From assembly GCA_947472995.1 (NCBI GenBank), contig CANJBO010000002.1:1-64000 (forward strand): a DNA stretch of 64,000 bases, written 5' to 3'. Below the pieces are notes generated by a model. The model searched no databases. It worked only from the letters and a program-made list of their open reading frames with translations, and was not told the origin of the DNA. Of the stretch, positions 16,973-26,010 are shown piece after piece. Each line of letters starts with the position of its first letter. The stretch's first letter is position 1. The translations under genes and the position numbers were made by a program. This DNA is from Chloroflexota bacterium. GTDB lineage: Bacteria > Chloroflexota > Dehalococcoidia > UBA2979.

Positions 16973-17953
16973 CTATGCCGTGGCCAGCTCCCGCAACGGC
17001 TGCATGCGCTCCATGAACGCGGCGCGCACCTCGGCGGTCGTCCGCTGCGCGAACAGCTCACCGCGGAACAGCTTGGCGCCCGGCCAGCCGTTCGAGTAGT
17101 GCATGAGGTGCTTCTTCGCCTGCATCAGCGCCTCGGCCGGGTTGAAGTACTCGTCGATGAGCTTGAGGTGGCGCTCGATCACTACGGCCTCGCGCGTGAT
17201 CTGCGCCGGGCGGTCGAGCGCCTCGTACGCGCCGTCGAACACCCACGGCCGACCGAGGGCGCCCCGGCCGATCATCACGGAGACGCACCCCGTCTCCGCC
17301 ATCATCCGCCGCGCCGAGGCGAGCGACGTGACGTCGCCGTTTCCGGTCACCGGGATGTCGACGGCGCGCACGACGTCGCCGATGACATCCCACGGGGCGC
17401 GGCCGGCGTACTGCTGCGCGCGCGTGCGCGGGTGCACCGTGATCGCGTCGACGCCGACGTCCTGCGCCATGCGCGCGACCTCGACGGCGTTCTGGTCGGT
17501 GTCGCTCCAGCCGCCGCGGATCTTGATCGTCAGTGGCGTGTCGGGGATCGCGCGGCGGATCGCGCTGAGCAGCGCCGAGGTTCCCTCGAGGTCGCGCATC
17601 AGCGCGGCGCCCTTGCCGCGCTTCACGATCTTCGCGACGGGGCAGCCCATGTTGATGTCGATGATCGGCGCGCCCGCCTCGACCAGCTGGATCGCGGCCG
17701 GGACCATCGTCTCGATCGTGCCGCCGAGGAGCTGCATGGCGACGATGCCGAGGCGCGCGTCGCACTCGGCGTCACGCCGGCTGGCCCACGCGTTGCCGCG
17801 CACCAGCGCCTCCGCGTCGATCTCCTCGTTGGTCGTGAAGCCACTGCCGCACTCGAGGGCGACCTGCCGGAAGGGCACGTTGGTGTAGCTGGCCATCGGC
17901 GCGAGCCGGACGGGTGAGGCAGCCAGCCAGTCGAGGATCGATGCGCGCGCCAT
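16973..17953 (-). CDS. dus: tRNA-dihydrouridine synthase
   Basis: This 326-residue FMN enzyme reduces uridines in tRNA D-loops. It shows L-A-P-M-A-S-Y-T-N near the start, MQLLGGT, DINMGCPVAKIVKRGKGAAL with the catalytic Cys, K-I-R-G-G-W, A-I-T-V-H-P-R-T-R, and NGDVTS then GRGALGRPWVF for FMN phosphate binding. All are Dus signatures; the DusB group fits best. ATG 17953 places the first motif at residue 18, as usual. It stands between a methyltransferase gene and an MFS gene on the same strand. Confidence 0.94.
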   Translation of the reverse strand: MARASILDWLAASPVRLAPMASYTNVPFRQVALECGSGFTTNEEIDAEALVRGNAWASRRDAECDARLGIVAMQLLGGTIETMVPAAIQLVEAGAPIIDINMGCPVAKIVKRGKGAALMRDLEGTSALLSAIRRAIPDTPLTIKIRGGWSDTDQNAVEVARMAQDVGVDAITVHPRTRAQQYAGRAPWDVIGDVVRAVDIPVTGNGDVTSLASARRMMAETGCVSVMIGRGALGRPWVFDGAYEALDRPAQITREAVVIERHLKLIDEYFNPAEALMQAKKHLMHYSNGWPGAKLFRGELFAQRTTAEVRAAFMERMQPLRELATA

Positions 17954-17989
17954 GCGAAAAGTATCCGGCGCTCCGCGGCGAAACGCGAG

Positions 17990-18940
17990 CTAGGCGGTGC
18001 GGCGGCGCAGCACGAAGTTCGTGTGCGGCGTCTTCTTCGCCTGGTACTCCTCGGCGCGGCTGCGCTGCGCCTCGACGACGTCGAAGCCGGAGGCCTCGAA
18101 GATGTCCTGGTACGTGCGGCGGGGCATGCGGTGCACGCGGAACGGCGAGCGGGCGCCCGCGCCGTGGTCGCGGATCATGCCCATGTGCTGCTCGATCTCG
18201 GCGGCGTCGTCGAACGTGTAGACCGAGGCGATGAACAGGCCCCCCGGCTTCAGCGAGCGGTTGATGTTCGAGCAGAAGCGCAGCAGCTCGTCGAAGTCGA
18301 ACTGCATCAGCAGCTCGTGGCCGATCACGGCGTCGAACTCCTGGTTACGCAGGTCGTCGCCGAGGCCGTACGTGACGCGGAAGTCGATCGGGGCGAGGTC
18401 GGACGTGGCCACGCGCGCCTCGTCCAGGATGCGGTCGGAGACGTCGTTCGCGACCAGCGTGCCCACCAGCGGGCGGATGTGGCGCGTGACGCGCCCGCCG
18501 CCGCAGCCGAGCTCCAGCGCGTGCGCCGTGCGCTCGACGTGCTTCGCGACGAGGCCCATGAACGTCTCGAGGCCGCCCCACGTGGCGCCCATGCCGCCGT
18601 TGGGGATGACCTGGCGCACGGTGTCGACGTGGATCAGCCACGAGAGGGTGTGGTCGGCGCGCAGGCCGGCGCCCGCGCCTCGGAGGGCGGTGCGCGCGGC
18701 GTGGACGGCGAGCTTCGGCTGGCGGACGAGCAGGCGGGAGAGCCGCAGCCAGCCCTTCGTGGAGCCGGCGAGGGCGGCGATGCGCTGGCTCTCCTCCTCT
18801 GTCGCGTCGAAGCGCACCGGGGCGGCAGCGGCGTTCAGCGCGGAGGCGCCGGAAGGGGAAGCGGTGTCGCTTGAATTTGTGGACACGCCCACGGCCACTG
18901 GCCCGCGCTCGCGGGTGAGGTCGTCCTGCATCGAGATCAT
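17990..18940 (-). CDS. Class I SAM-dependent methyltransferase
   Basis: The 316-residue protein has a helical N-terminal half and a Rossmann methyltransferase domain from about residue 135: A-L-E-L-G-C-G-G-G-R-V (motif I), VANDVS, then F-D-A-V-I-G-H-E-L-L and LKPGGLFIASVY. The C-terminal part (RSPFRVHRMPRRTYQDIF) is typical of small-molecule methyltransferases. A second ATG at 18931 is possible. The substrate is not evident from the neighbours, a dus gene and a divergent carboxypeptidase gene. Confidence 0.85.
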   Translation of the reverse strand: MISMQDDLTRERGPVAVGVSTNSSDTASPSGASALNAAAAPVRFDATEEESQRIAALAGSTKGWLRLSRLLVRQPKLAVHAARTALRGAGAGLRADHTLSWLIHVDTVRQVIPNGGMGATWGGLETFMGLVAKHVERTAHALELGCGGGRVTRHIRPLVGTLVANDVSDRILDEARVATSDLAPIDFRVTYGLGDDLRNQEFDAVIGHELLMQFDFDELLRFCSNINRSLKPGGLFIASVYTFDDAAEIEQHMGMIRDHGAGARSPFRVHRMPRRTYQDIFEASGFDVVEAQRSRAEEYQAKKTPHTNFVLRRRTA

Positions 18941-19139
18941 CGCCTTAGTGCCTTCCGAGGTGCAGACGCCACGCAGCGCCCACCGCTCGCCCCGCCGAGG
19001 GCAAACAGCTCCGCAAGCGCGGTCCGGCTCAGGAATATAGCGGAATCAACCGTACTGCGCACCCGCGCGTGCAGGTTTGGCGCGCTTGGAGGACGCCCGT
19101 GCGGAGACCTCGCGGGGGGCCGATGCTAGGCTCGATTCC

Positions 19140-19943
19140 ATGAACCGACACCCCTTCGCCCGCCCCCGCGCCCTCCTGATCGCCTCGTCCGTCGCCTTCG
19201 TCGGCCTGCTGCTCGTGGCCTGCGGCGAGACCGAGGCTCCCGTGCGCGTCGTCGCCACTGCCTCGGTGGTCACGACGACCGCGACGCCGACGGCGGCCGC
19301 GCCCGCTGCGACCCCGACCGCCGCCGCCGCGACCAGCTGCGCGGCCTACGCGAAGGCGGCCGATCCGTTCCTCCTGCGCGTCGTGGACAAGCAGCGCGCC
19401 CTGCCGAGCGACTTCACCGCCCCCGACCGCCAGCTCGTCGATGACCAGTGGGCCGTGCCCGGCTTCCCCGGCCAGTCGATGCGCGCGATCGCGGTCGAGC
19501 CGATGGTGCAGATGCTCAGCGCCGCCCAGGCGCAGGGCGTCCGCATCCGCATCAAGTCGAGCTATCGCTCCTATTCCGAGCAGGCGACGACGTTCCAGTT
19601 CTGGGTGAACCAGCTGGGCGAGGCGCAGGCGAGGCGCGAGAGCGCGACGCCGGGCAATAGCGAGCACCAGCTCGGCACGACGGCGGACGTGATCAGCGCG
19701 AACTCGGGGACCGGCTGGGAGCTCGTCGAGCAGTTCGGCGCGCTGCCCGAAGGCAAGTGGGTCGCCGCCCACGCGCACGAGTTCGGGTTCGCGATCAGCT
19801 ATCCGCCCGACGGCGAGGCGATCACGGGGTACGTCTGGGAGCCCTGGCACGTGCGGTACATCGGCAAGCCGTGCGCCGCGGAGTGGCAGTCCAGCGGGCT
19901 GACGCTCGTCCGATTCCTCGAACGGCTCGCGTCAGCCCGCTGA
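19140..19943 (+). CDS. VanY-like D-alanyl-D-alanine carboxypeptidase, lipoprotein
   Basis: The 267-residue protein has a lipoprotein signal ending LLLVAC-G (lipidation at C28), a Thr/Ala/Pro linker (about residues 40-66), and a peptidase M15/VanY domain. Zinc ligands fit H176 and D183 in SEHQLGTTADV and H237 in E-P-W-H-V-R-Y; SSYRSYSEQ is the usual substrate loop. It would trim terminal D-Ala from peptidoglycan peptides at the outer face of the membrane. ATG 19140 gives the correct signal length. The gene is monocistronic and divergent from the methyltransferase. Confidence 0.92.
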   Translation: MNRHPFARPRALLIASSVAFVGLLLVACGETEAPVRVVATASVVTTTATPTAAAPAATPTAAAATSCAAYAKAADPFLLRVVDKQRALPSDFTAPDRQLVDDQWAVPGFPGQSMRAIAVEPMVQMLSAAQAQGVRIRIKSSYRSYSEQATTFQFWVNQLGEAQARRESATPGNSEHQLGTTADVISANSGTGWELVEQFGALPEGKWVAAHAHEFGFAISYPPDGEAITGYVWEPWHVRYIGKPCAAEWQSSGLTLVRFLERLASAR

Positions 19944-19956
19944 CCCCCGCTCGCTC

Positions 19957-20208
19957 CTAGTGCGCTCGCAGGTGCCGGGCGAAGAGCAGCCCGGCGATGC
20001 CGGCAGCCGCGCCCGAACCGATGGCAAGCGAGCGCTTCCAGCCGGGACGCGGCAGGCGCTCCCAGAACTCCGCGCCGCCCGCGTCGCCCGGCCCCATCGC
20101 CGGCTCATCCAAGCCGATGCTCTCCGCGCCACGAGACCACGTGGCCTCGTCGCGCGGGATGCCGGCGTCGAACGTGTTCGCGGAGTAGTCCGCGTCGTCG
20201 GATGACAT
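19957..20208 (-). CDS. Small tail-anchored protein, unknown function
   Basis: This 83-residue protein starts at ATG 20208 with AAGGAG 7 bases upstream. It is acidic in its first two thirds (MSSDDADYSANTFDAG at the start) and ends with a single hydrophobic helix (LAIGSGAAAGIAGLLFARHL) and a basic tail, so it is probably anchored by its C-terminus. I recognise no family. It lies 37 bases downstream of the GlsB-like stress gene on the same strand, so a shared transcript and a stress role are plausible but unproven. Confidence 0.65.
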   Translation of the reverse strand: MSSDDADYSANTFDAGIPRDEATWSRGAESIGLDEPAMGPGDAGGAEFWERLPRPGWKRSLAIGSGAAAGIAGLLFARHLRAH

Positions 20209-20245
20209 CGACGGCTCCTTCCGTGACCTCGTCGTGCCGCCGAGG

Positions 20246-20506
20246 CTAGGCCGTGCGGCCGGCCACCGAGCGGTAGATCGCCAGCAGCACGATGGCACCG
20301 ACGACGGCGATCAGGATGCCGCCAAGGTCGAGCTCGGTGTAGGTCGTGTTGCCGGTGGCGAAGCTCCACAGGAACCCGCCGATCACCGCGCCGACGATGC
20401 CGATCAGCGTCGTCACGATGATGCCGCCGGGGTCGCGGCCCGGCATGATCGCCTTCGCCAGCGCGCCTGCGACCAATCCGAGGACGATCCACGCGAGAAT
20501 GCTCAT
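20246..20506 (-). CDS. GlsB/YeaQ/YmgE family stress membrane protein
   Basis: The 86-residue protein is almost wholly membrane-embedded with three helices. MSILAWIVLGLVAGALAKA and IMPGRDPGGIIVT-LIGIVGAVIGG are the recognised signature of the transglycosylase-associated (GlsB/YeaQ/YmgE) family, induced by general stress in several bacteria. AGGAG lies 6 bases before ATG 20506. A small tail-anchored gene follows. Its molecular role is not established for any member. Confidence 0.92.
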   Translation of the reverse strand: MSILAWIVLGLVAGALAKAIMPGRDPGGIIVTTLIGIVGAVIGGFLWSFATGNTTYTELDLGGILIAVVGAIVLLAIYRSVAGRTA

Positions 20507-20747
20507 GTCCGGCTCCTTCTTCTTTCGATCTGTGTGACGCCCCGGTGGTCGGGCGCCTCGACCGGAATCATGGCCGCTGACGCATCCCCGCAACGACGCG
20601 ATTCCCCGCTGTCCGCCTCGCAGACGTTGCGTTTGGCTTGCACCCGCATCGCAATCCGGCGGCCCGAGGCGCCCGTGACCATCGAGCAGCCACGCCGCGC
20701 TTCCCGTATCGTGCGAGCGTCCCCGAGAGTCCGATGGAGGAGACAGC

Positions 20748-22904
20748 GTGACCTCGAGCGTGACAGAGCACAGCCCCCGACCGACCGCGGAGCCGGGCAC
20801 CCGTGCCCGCATCCTGCTCTACGCGATCACCGCGTTCCTGAGCGCGTTCCTGCTGTTCCAGGTCCAGCCGCTCATCGGCAAGGCGATCCTCCCGTGGTTC
20901 GGCGGCGGCTCGGCCGTCTGGACGACCACGATGCTGTTCTTCCAGGTCGCGCTGCTCGCCGGCTACGCGTACGCGCACTTCGTCTCCAACCGGCTGTCGC
21001 TGCGACGGCAGGGCTACCTGCACATCGCGCTGCTGATGGCCGCGATCTTCGCGCTGCCGATCATCCCGAACGCGATGTGGAAGCCCGAGGGCGGCGACGA
21101 CCCGACGCTCCTCGTGCTGCTCGTGCTCGCGCTGACCGTCGGCGCGCCGTACACGCTGCTCTCCGCGACCGCGCCCCTCGTCCAGCGCTGGTTCACGCAC
21201 GACCTGCCGGGCGTCTCGCCCTACCGGCTGTACTCGCTGTCGAACATGGGCTCGCTGCTCGCGCTGCTGACCTACCCGATCCTGTTCGAGCGCTTCATCG
21301 GCCTGAACGTGCAGGCGTGGCTGTGGTCCGCGAGCTACGTCGCCTTCGTCGCGTGCTGCGGCTTCCTCGCCTGGCGCGTCGCCCGCCGCGCCCGTCCCGA
21401 CGAGCCGGCCGATGACGCCCCGGCCGACGAGGGCGGCACCGCCACGGCGACCGCCGGGAACGTCGCGCTGTGGCTGGCGCTGCCCGCGTGCGCCTCGGTG
21501 GTGCTGTTGGCGACGACGAACCAGCTGACGCAGGACGTGGCCTCGATCCCGCTGCTGTGGGTGATGCCGCTGGCGCTGTACCTGCTCACGTTCATCGTCT
21601 GCTTCGGCAACGACCGGGCCTACCGGCCGATGCGCGATGTGCCGCTGCTCGTCGTCGCGCTCGCCGCCGGCGCGTGGGTCCTCGGCGCGGTGACCACCGT
21701 GCTGCTGTGGCAGATCGCGCTGTACGGCTTCGCGCTCTACGTCGCGTGTTTCACGCTGCACGGCGAGCTGGTGCGGCTGCGCCCCGTGGCGCGTCACCTG
21801 ACCGCGTTCTACCTGATGGTCTCCGTCGGCGGGGCGATCGGCGGCATCCTGGTCGCGCTCGTCGCGCCGCGCGTGTTCAACGGCTACTGGGAGTACCACG
21901 TCGCGCTGGTCGCGACCGCCGTCCTCGTCGCCATCGCGCGCGCCCGCGCAGTGGCCGGCAGCGCCGAGGCACGCGAGCCGCAGACGCGCACGCTGCTGCT
22001 GGGCGGCGGCGCCGCGGCGATCATCGGCGTGGTCGCGCTGAGCGCGTTCCTGCTGAACGACGCGCGCGGCACGAACCGCGAGGCGCTCCACCAGACGCGC
22101 AACTTCTACGGCACAGTGCGCGTCTTCGACTTCGGCACCGGCAACAACCTCCAGCGCGTGATGGTGCACGGCCGCATCCTGCACGGCTTCCAGTACCTGA
22201 CGCCGGAGAAGAAGGCGGACCACACCGGCTACTACGGCCCGAAGAGCGGCCTGGGCGTCGCCATGCAGTACCACCCGTCGCGCGGCAAGCAGCCGCTGCA
22301 CGTCGGCGTCCTCGGCCTCGGCGCCGGCATGATCGGCTCGTACGCCGAGCGCGGCGACACGTTCACGATCTACGAGATCAACGACACGGTGACCGCCTTC
22401 GCGGAGGACACGTTCTCGTACCTGAAGGACGCGCGCGCGCGCGGCGCGAAGATGGAGACGCTGCTCGGCGACGGGCGGCTCGTGCTGGACCGGCAGGCGC
22501 AGAGCGGCGCGAAGCAGCAGTTCGACATCCTCGTGCTGGACGCGTTCAGCAGCGACTCCGTCCCGGTGCACCTGCTGACGCGCGAGGCGTTCGACCTCTA
22601 CTGGCAGCACCTGAAGCCGGACGGCATCCTCGCCGTGAACATCTCCAACCGCCATGTCGACCTGGGCCCGGTGATGCGCGGCGTCGGCACCCTGAACGGG
22701 CACGAGGTGCGCGCGGTCGCGGGCGACCCCGACCCGGTCGCCGGCATCCTGCCCAGCGTGTGGGTGCTGATCAGCAGCAACAAGGCGTTCCTCGACGCGC
22801 CACAGGTGACCTCGGTCATCACGCCGTGGCCCGGCGAGGCGCTCGCGCCGATGATCTGGACCGACGACTACAGCACGATCTACGACCTGCTCCACCTGTA
22901 CTAG
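20748..22904 (+). CDS. Fused membrane/spermidine synthase-like protein
   Basis: This 718-residue protein joins a membrane half (about ten helices to residue 440) to a cytosolic spermidine-synthase-like domain. The soluble half has V-G-V-L-G-L-G-A-G near residue 519, I-Y-E-I-N-D (cofactor-binding acidic residue), L-L-G-D-G-R, and D-I-L-V-L-D-A-F-S-S-D-S. Such fusions are common in bacteria, but whether they make polyamines is not settled; the second domain may use an unrelated acceptor. GTG 20748 has GGAGGAG just upstream. It appears to be a single-gene unit. Confidence 0.88.
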   Translation: MTSSVTEHSPRPTAEPGTRARILLYAITAFLSAFLLFQVQPLIGKAILPWFGGGSAVWTTTMLFFQVALLAGYAYAHFVSNRLSLRRQGYLHIALLMAAIFALPIIPNAMWKPEGGDDPTLLVLLVLALTVGAPYTLLSATAPLVQRWFTHDLPGVSPYRLYSLSNMGSLLALLTYPILFERFIGLNVQAWLWSASYVAFVACCGFLAWRVARRARPDEPADDAPADEGGTATATAGNVALWLALPACASVVLLATTNQLTQDVASIPLLWVMPLALYLLTFIVCFGNDRAYRPMRDVPLLVVALAAGAWVLGAVTTVLLWQIALYGFALYVACFTLHGELVRLRPVARHLTAFYLMVSVGGAIGGILVALVAPRVFNGYWEYHVALVATAVLVAIARARAVAGSAEAREPQTRTLLLGGGAAAIIGVVALSAFLLNDARGTNREALHQTRNFYGTVRVFDFGTGNNLQRVMVHGRILHGFQYLTPEKKADHTGYYGPKSGLGVAMQYHPSRGKQPLHVGVLGLGAGMIGSYAERGDTFTIYEINDTVTAFAEDTFSYLKDARARGAKMETLLGDGRLVLDRQAQSGAKQQFDILVLDAFSSDSVPVHLLTREAFDLYWQHLKPDGILAVNISNRHVDLGPVMRGVGTLNGHEVRAVAGDPDPVAGILPSVWVLISSNKAFLDAPQVTSVITPWPGEALAPMIWTDDYSTIYDLLHLY

Positions 22905-23002
22905 CACCACGAGGCTGCACGACTGCGCGCCTCGATCGGCTCGCGATTGCGCGCGTCGATCGGTACCCTGACGGGACATCCCCGGCCGGTCGAGGAGTCC
23001 CC

Positions 23003-23413
23003 GTGACGAGCGAGAGCGCCGCCCCGCTGCTGGTCCGCTACGACGACGTGCAGGTCGGCGAGACGCTTCCCGTGGTCGGGTTCACCGTCACGCGCGCGGA
23101 CGTGGAGGACTACCGACAGTCCGTCGGCAGCCCGGCGCCCGCAGCAGAGCGCGGCGACGCGATCGCGACGCTCCACCTGCTCGCGCTGACGCTCGCGGCG
23201 ATCACGGATCGGATGCCGCTCCCCGCCACCTGCGTGCACGTCGGGCAGGAGTGGAGTTGGACGGACGAGGTGCGCGCCGACGCCGAGGTCCTCGTGCGGT
23301 TCGCGCTGATGAGCCGGCGCACGGCCGGGGGCAGCACGCTCTCCGCGTTCTCGCTGCACCTCGAGGCCGGCGGCCGCGAGGTCGCCTCGGGGCGCATCCT
23401 GCTCCAGTCGTAG
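23003..23413 (+). CDS. MaoC-like hotdog-fold protein, putative
   Basis: The 136-residue protein begins with VRYDDVQVGETLPVVGFTVTRADVEDY, the opening of MaoC-type hydratase/dehydratase hotdog domains. The catalytic D-x-x-x-x-H pair of true hydratases is not clear, and the C-terminal strand region (V-H-V-G-Q-E-W-S-W, then VLVRFALMSRRTAGG) matches the non-catalytic half of double-hotdog proteins. It may bind a thioester without dehydrating it. GTG 23003 follows GAGGAG. Its neighbours give no pathway. Confidence 0.65.
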   Translation: MTSESAAPLLVRYDDVQVGETLPVVGFTVTRADVEDYRQSVGSPAPAAERGDAIATLHLLALTLAAITDRMPLPATCVHVGQEWSWTDEVRADAEVLVRFALMSRRTAGGSTLSAFSLHLEAGGREVASGRILLQS

Positions 23414-23429
23414 CCTCGGCGGTGCGCTG

Positions 23430-24176
23430 CTAGCGCAGCAGCGGCTCGGCGGCCTTGCACGCGTCCTTCACGGAGTTGAGCGCGACGTCCGCCGAGGACC
23501 ACCGGTTCGTCTTCCCGAACGCCAGCGCGACCGAGGTGCCGTTCAGGCAGGTGCTGAGCGTCTTCAGGTCGGCCTGCTGCTTCGTCGTGAGCGTCTGCTG
23601 CGTCTTCAGCGTCTCCTCGAGGTCCTTGATCTTCGCGTCGAGCGCGGTGACCTGCTGCTTCGAGGAGTCACGCTCGCCCTTCAGCGTCGCGCCCTGCTGC
23701 TGCGCGGTCTGCAGCTGCGCCTGGAGCGCGCCCTGCTGCTGCTGGTGCGCCTGCGCGTCCGCCGCCACCTTCGCCTCGAGGGTCGCGATGCGTGCGTTCT
23801 GGCCGCTGAGGGCGTTCCGCGCGGCGTCCAGCGCGCCGCCGTTCTCCGCGCTGGCCAGCGCCGTCCGCACGAGTAGCAGCATCACGATCAGCCCCGCCAC
23901 GGCGCCCGCAGCCAGCACCGTCGATCGGCGCGAGATCCTCGGCACGGCGAGCGCGCCGGGGCCGCCGGACAGCGCGAGGCGCGGCGAGGGCCGTGACATC
24001 GAGGAGGCCCGGTCGCGGACGCGATCGATCGCCGCGGCGAACTGCTGGGAGACGCGCGCCGCGCCGGGCGGCAGCGCGATCCGCGACGAGGTCGCTCGGG
24101 GCGGCGCGTCGGCACCGCAGATGCGACAGAAGTCCGCGGCGGGGTGGACGGCCGCCCCACAGTTCACGCATTTCAT
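23430..24176 (-). CDS. Zinc-ribbon, single-helix, coiled-coil membrane protein
   Basis: The 248-residue product opens with a double-CxxC zinc ribbon (C3, C6, C17, C20), then a basic linker, one membrane helix (about residues 87-108), and a Gln/Ala/Lys-rich coiled coil (about 118-212) with many QQ pairs. The C-terminal stretch has two Cys residues and a W. The layout, cytoplasmic zinc ribbon with an extracytoplasmic coiled coil, is typical of uncharacterised zinc-ribbon membrane proteins. No function is assigned. It converges with the hotdog-protein gene. Confidence 0.75.
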   Translation of the reverse strand: MKCVNCGAAVHPAADFCRICGADAPPRATSSRIALPPGAARVSQQFAAAIDRVRDRASSMSRPSPRLALSGGPGALAVPRISRRSTVLAAGAVAGLIVMLLLVRTALASAENGGALDAARNALSGQNARIATLEAKVAADAQAHQQQQGALQAQLQTAQQQGATLKGERDSSKQQVTALDAKIKDLEETLKTQQTLTTKQQADLKTLSTCLNGTSVALAFGKTNRWSSADVALNSVKDACKAAEPLLR

Positions 24177-24308
24177 CGTGTGCCCCCCACGCCGCGCGCC
24201 TCGCTCCCGCCGTGGGTCGAGAGGCGCGGCCAATTACCCGGGCAGTCCCCCGGCGAGTGGTAGAACGCGGGACGGCGGGAAGCGTTCGCCTTGACGACGC
24301 ACGCGCGA

Positions 24309-24337
24309 GCGACCCGCACGCGTGACGTGCGGGTCGC
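24309..24337. terminator. Hairpin terminator downstream of the secreted protein gene at 24356
   Basis: GCGACCCGCACG (24309-24320) and CGTGCGGGTCGC (24326-24337) form a perfect 12-bp stem with a 5-base loop, 18 bases beyond the stop of the minus-strand gene at 24356. There is no T run, so it may be a 3'-end-protecting structure rather than a strong intrinsic terminator. Confidence 0.6.
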
Positions 24338-24355
24338 CGAGGGGACGCTGAGCCG

Positions 24356-25093
24356 CTAGCGGCGGCGCAGCGGGAGCCGCGCGACCACGGTCGCCGCCGC
24401 GAGACCCAGCGCGAGCGCCACCGCCCCCGCGAGCAGCCTCGACCCGCGGTCGGGCTGGTCGAGGAGGCCGGCGTTGCCGGTGTTCGCGGGCCTCGGCACG
24501 ACGGTGCCCGTCCCGGTCGCCGTGGCCGTGGCGGTCGCCGTGCCGGTCGCGGTCGGAGTGGCCGTGGTGCCAGCGACGAACGCCCGGGTCTGGCTGCGCG
24601 GGCCGCTCACGTTCGCCACCACGGTGTACGTGGTGCCCGCGACGAAGTCGCTGCCGAGGGTCACGGTGTGGCTCGTGGTCCCGTAGATGGTGGTGCAGGC
24701 GCCACCCGCCGGGATGTTCATCTTGTTGTTCACGATGATGTCGATGCGCGCGCCGTTGCGCGCAGTCGTGATGCTGTCGAACGACGCGCACCCGCTCGGC
24801 AGGCCGGACGTGACGACCGCCTCGTACTGGCCGGCCTGCGCGGTCGACTGCCGGACCTCGAGGCCATCGATCGGGGCCAGCTCGATCGTCTGGGTCGCGG
24901 TCGGGGTGGCCGTGCCGGTCGCCGTCGCGGTGGCGGTGGCCGTCGGCGTCTGCGCGAAGGCGCGCGGCGCGACCAGCGCGAACGCGGTGAGGGCGGCCAG
25001 CGCCGCGAACGCCAGCGCGCGCAGGCTCATGCCCGGCTCGGCGGCAGTCGCCGCCTGCGGTCGAGGTGCCTCGTGGGGATGTTCAGTACGCAT
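24356..25093 (-). CDS. Secreted, C-terminally anchored protein with PANTG-like sorting signal
   Basis: The 245-residue protein has a long basic head and a Sec signal (LRALAFAALAALTAFALVAP, ending A-F-A-Q). Two Thr/Ala/Pro low-complexity linkers flank one compact domain (about residues 70-175) with two Cys residues. Near the C-terminus P-A-N-T-G is followed by a hydrophobic helix and the tail R-R-R, the order of a sortase signal. A sortase is encoded at 39175. The central domain is not one I recognise. ATG 25093 follows GAGGAG; ATG 25030 would remove the head. Confidence 0.7.
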   Translation of the reverse strand: MRTEHPHEAPRPQAATAAEPGMSLRALAFAALAALTAFALVAPRAFAQTPTATATATATGTATPTATQTIELAPIDGLEVRQSTAQAGQYEAVVTSGLPSGCASFDSITTARNGARIDIIVNNKMNIPAGGACTTIYGTTSHTVTLGSDFVAGTTYTVVANVSGPRSQTRAFVAGTTATPTATGTATATATATGTGTVVPRPANTGNAGLLDQPDRGSRLLAGAVALALGLAAATVVARLPLRRR

Positions 25094-25191
25094 GTGCGCG
25101 CTCCTCTCGAGGCAACAGGACGCCTCTCCTGTACAACGCCCCAGGTGCGCCACAGGTTCCGACGTGCGAGGGATCGCGATTGATCTGAAGG

Positions 25192-25791
25192 TCAGCCCTG
25201 CGCGGCACCGAGGCCGGGGGCGCGGAAGATCGTGTGACCGGGCCGGTGCAGGCCCTCGCGGTGCGGCTCGAGGCTCAGCCCACCCGTCGAGGGTGCGGCG
25301 AGCGCCGTCTCGATCGCCCAGAGCGACATCGACGACAGCCCCTCGTGCTGCGCGATGCGCGCGCGCGGCACGAACTCCGCCGCGAACGACTCCTCCAGGT
25401 CGGGGCGCGGATCGCCCGACTCGGCGACGAGGCGGAAGACGACGTAGATGTTCGCGATCGGGCGGTCGGGCTGGCCGAAGGCGTGCCGGAAACCGACGAC
25501 GTCCGTCGCGCGCGCGACGACGCCCGTCTCCTCCAGGACCTCACGCTCGACGGCGGTGTGGATCGGCTCGTCGACCTCGACGAAGCCGCCGGGGATCTGC
25601 CACCACACGCGCGTCCCGGTGCGGCGCTCGATCAGCAGCACGTCGTCGCCGCGCAGCACCACCGCGCCCGTCCCGATCGAGGCATCCCCGTAGAACGTGA
25701 ACCCGCACCCCTCGGCGGGGCACATCGGGCGCGGGCGCCCGCCCTCCGGTCGCAGGACGAGCGCCGTGCCGCAGCGCGGGCAGAAGTTCAT
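25192..25791 (-). CDS. Nudix hydrolase with N-terminal zinc ribbon
   Basis: The 199-residue protein starts with a zinc ribbon (M-N-F-C-P-R-C-G, then M-C-P-A-E-G-C-G) and continues with a Nudix domain. The Nudix box GGFVEVDEP-x5-REVLEETGV, near residues 75-98, has the REVLEE core that binds metal and cleaves nucleoside diphosphate-linked compounds. A zinc ribbon in front is seen in NudC-type NADH pyrophosphatases, but the SQPWPFPxS motif of NudC is absent, so the substrate is open. The gene is divergent from an MFS gene. Confidence 0.88.
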   Translation of the reverse strand: MNFCPRCGTALVLRPEGGRPRPMCPAEGCGFTFYGDASIGTGAVVLRGDDVLLIERRTGTRVWWQIPGGFVEVDEPIHTAVEREVLEETGVVARATDVVGFRHAFGQPDRPIANIYVVFRLVAESGDPRPDLEESFAAEFVPRARIAQHEGLSSMSLWAIETALAAPSTGGLSLEPHREGLHRPGHTIFRAPGLGAAQG

Positions 25792-25905
25792 GGCGGGCCG
25801 TCCTCGACGCGTCGGTACCGGGGTGCAGCGGCGAGTGTAGCGCGCGAGCGTATCGAGGCTGTGCGAAGCGTCGCGAGAGGGCGAGCGCACAGCGCCGGAT
25901 AAAGC

Positions 25906-25929
25906 ACGAGGGCCGCGAGCGGCCCTCGT
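25906..25929. terminator. Orphan intrinsic-terminator-like hairpin in a divergent intergenic region
   Basis: ACGAGGGCCG (25906-25915) and CGGCCCTCGT (25920-25929) make a perfect 10-bp stem with loop CGAG. On the minus strand it is followed by GCTTTA. The nearest genes, the Nudix gene (start 25791) and an MFS gene (start 26051), both point away, so it terminates neither. See the small-RNA candidate entry. Confidence 0.65.
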
Positions 25930-26010
25930 ACCCAGAGGGAAGACGCGCAACACGAGTGCTGCTCGTCCGCACCCATTCAACCACACCTGTAAAGCACCCC
26001 GCGTAACAAT
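25906..26010 (-). ncRNA. Candidate small RNA ending at the orphan terminator
   Basis: A terminator-like hairpin on the minus strand in a 259-bp divergent intergenic region implies a transcript that begins upstream, probably between about 25960 and 26020. There is no convincing short reading frame. A lower-GC patch at 25985-26015 could hold the promoter. Boundaries are a guess; only the 3' hairpin is directly visible. Confidence 0.25.

Noticed and set aside
16947..16974. Two tandem copies of (A)(T/C)GCCGGGAGTGCT after the dus gene
   Set aside because: Only two short units overlapping the stop; no evidence of function.
20568..22979. Very long open frame opposite the spermidine-synthase-like gene
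   Set aside because: The plus-strand frame has recognisable domains; the minus-strand product is Arg/Gln/Asp/His-rich low-complexity sequence typical of antisense frames in GC-rich DNA.
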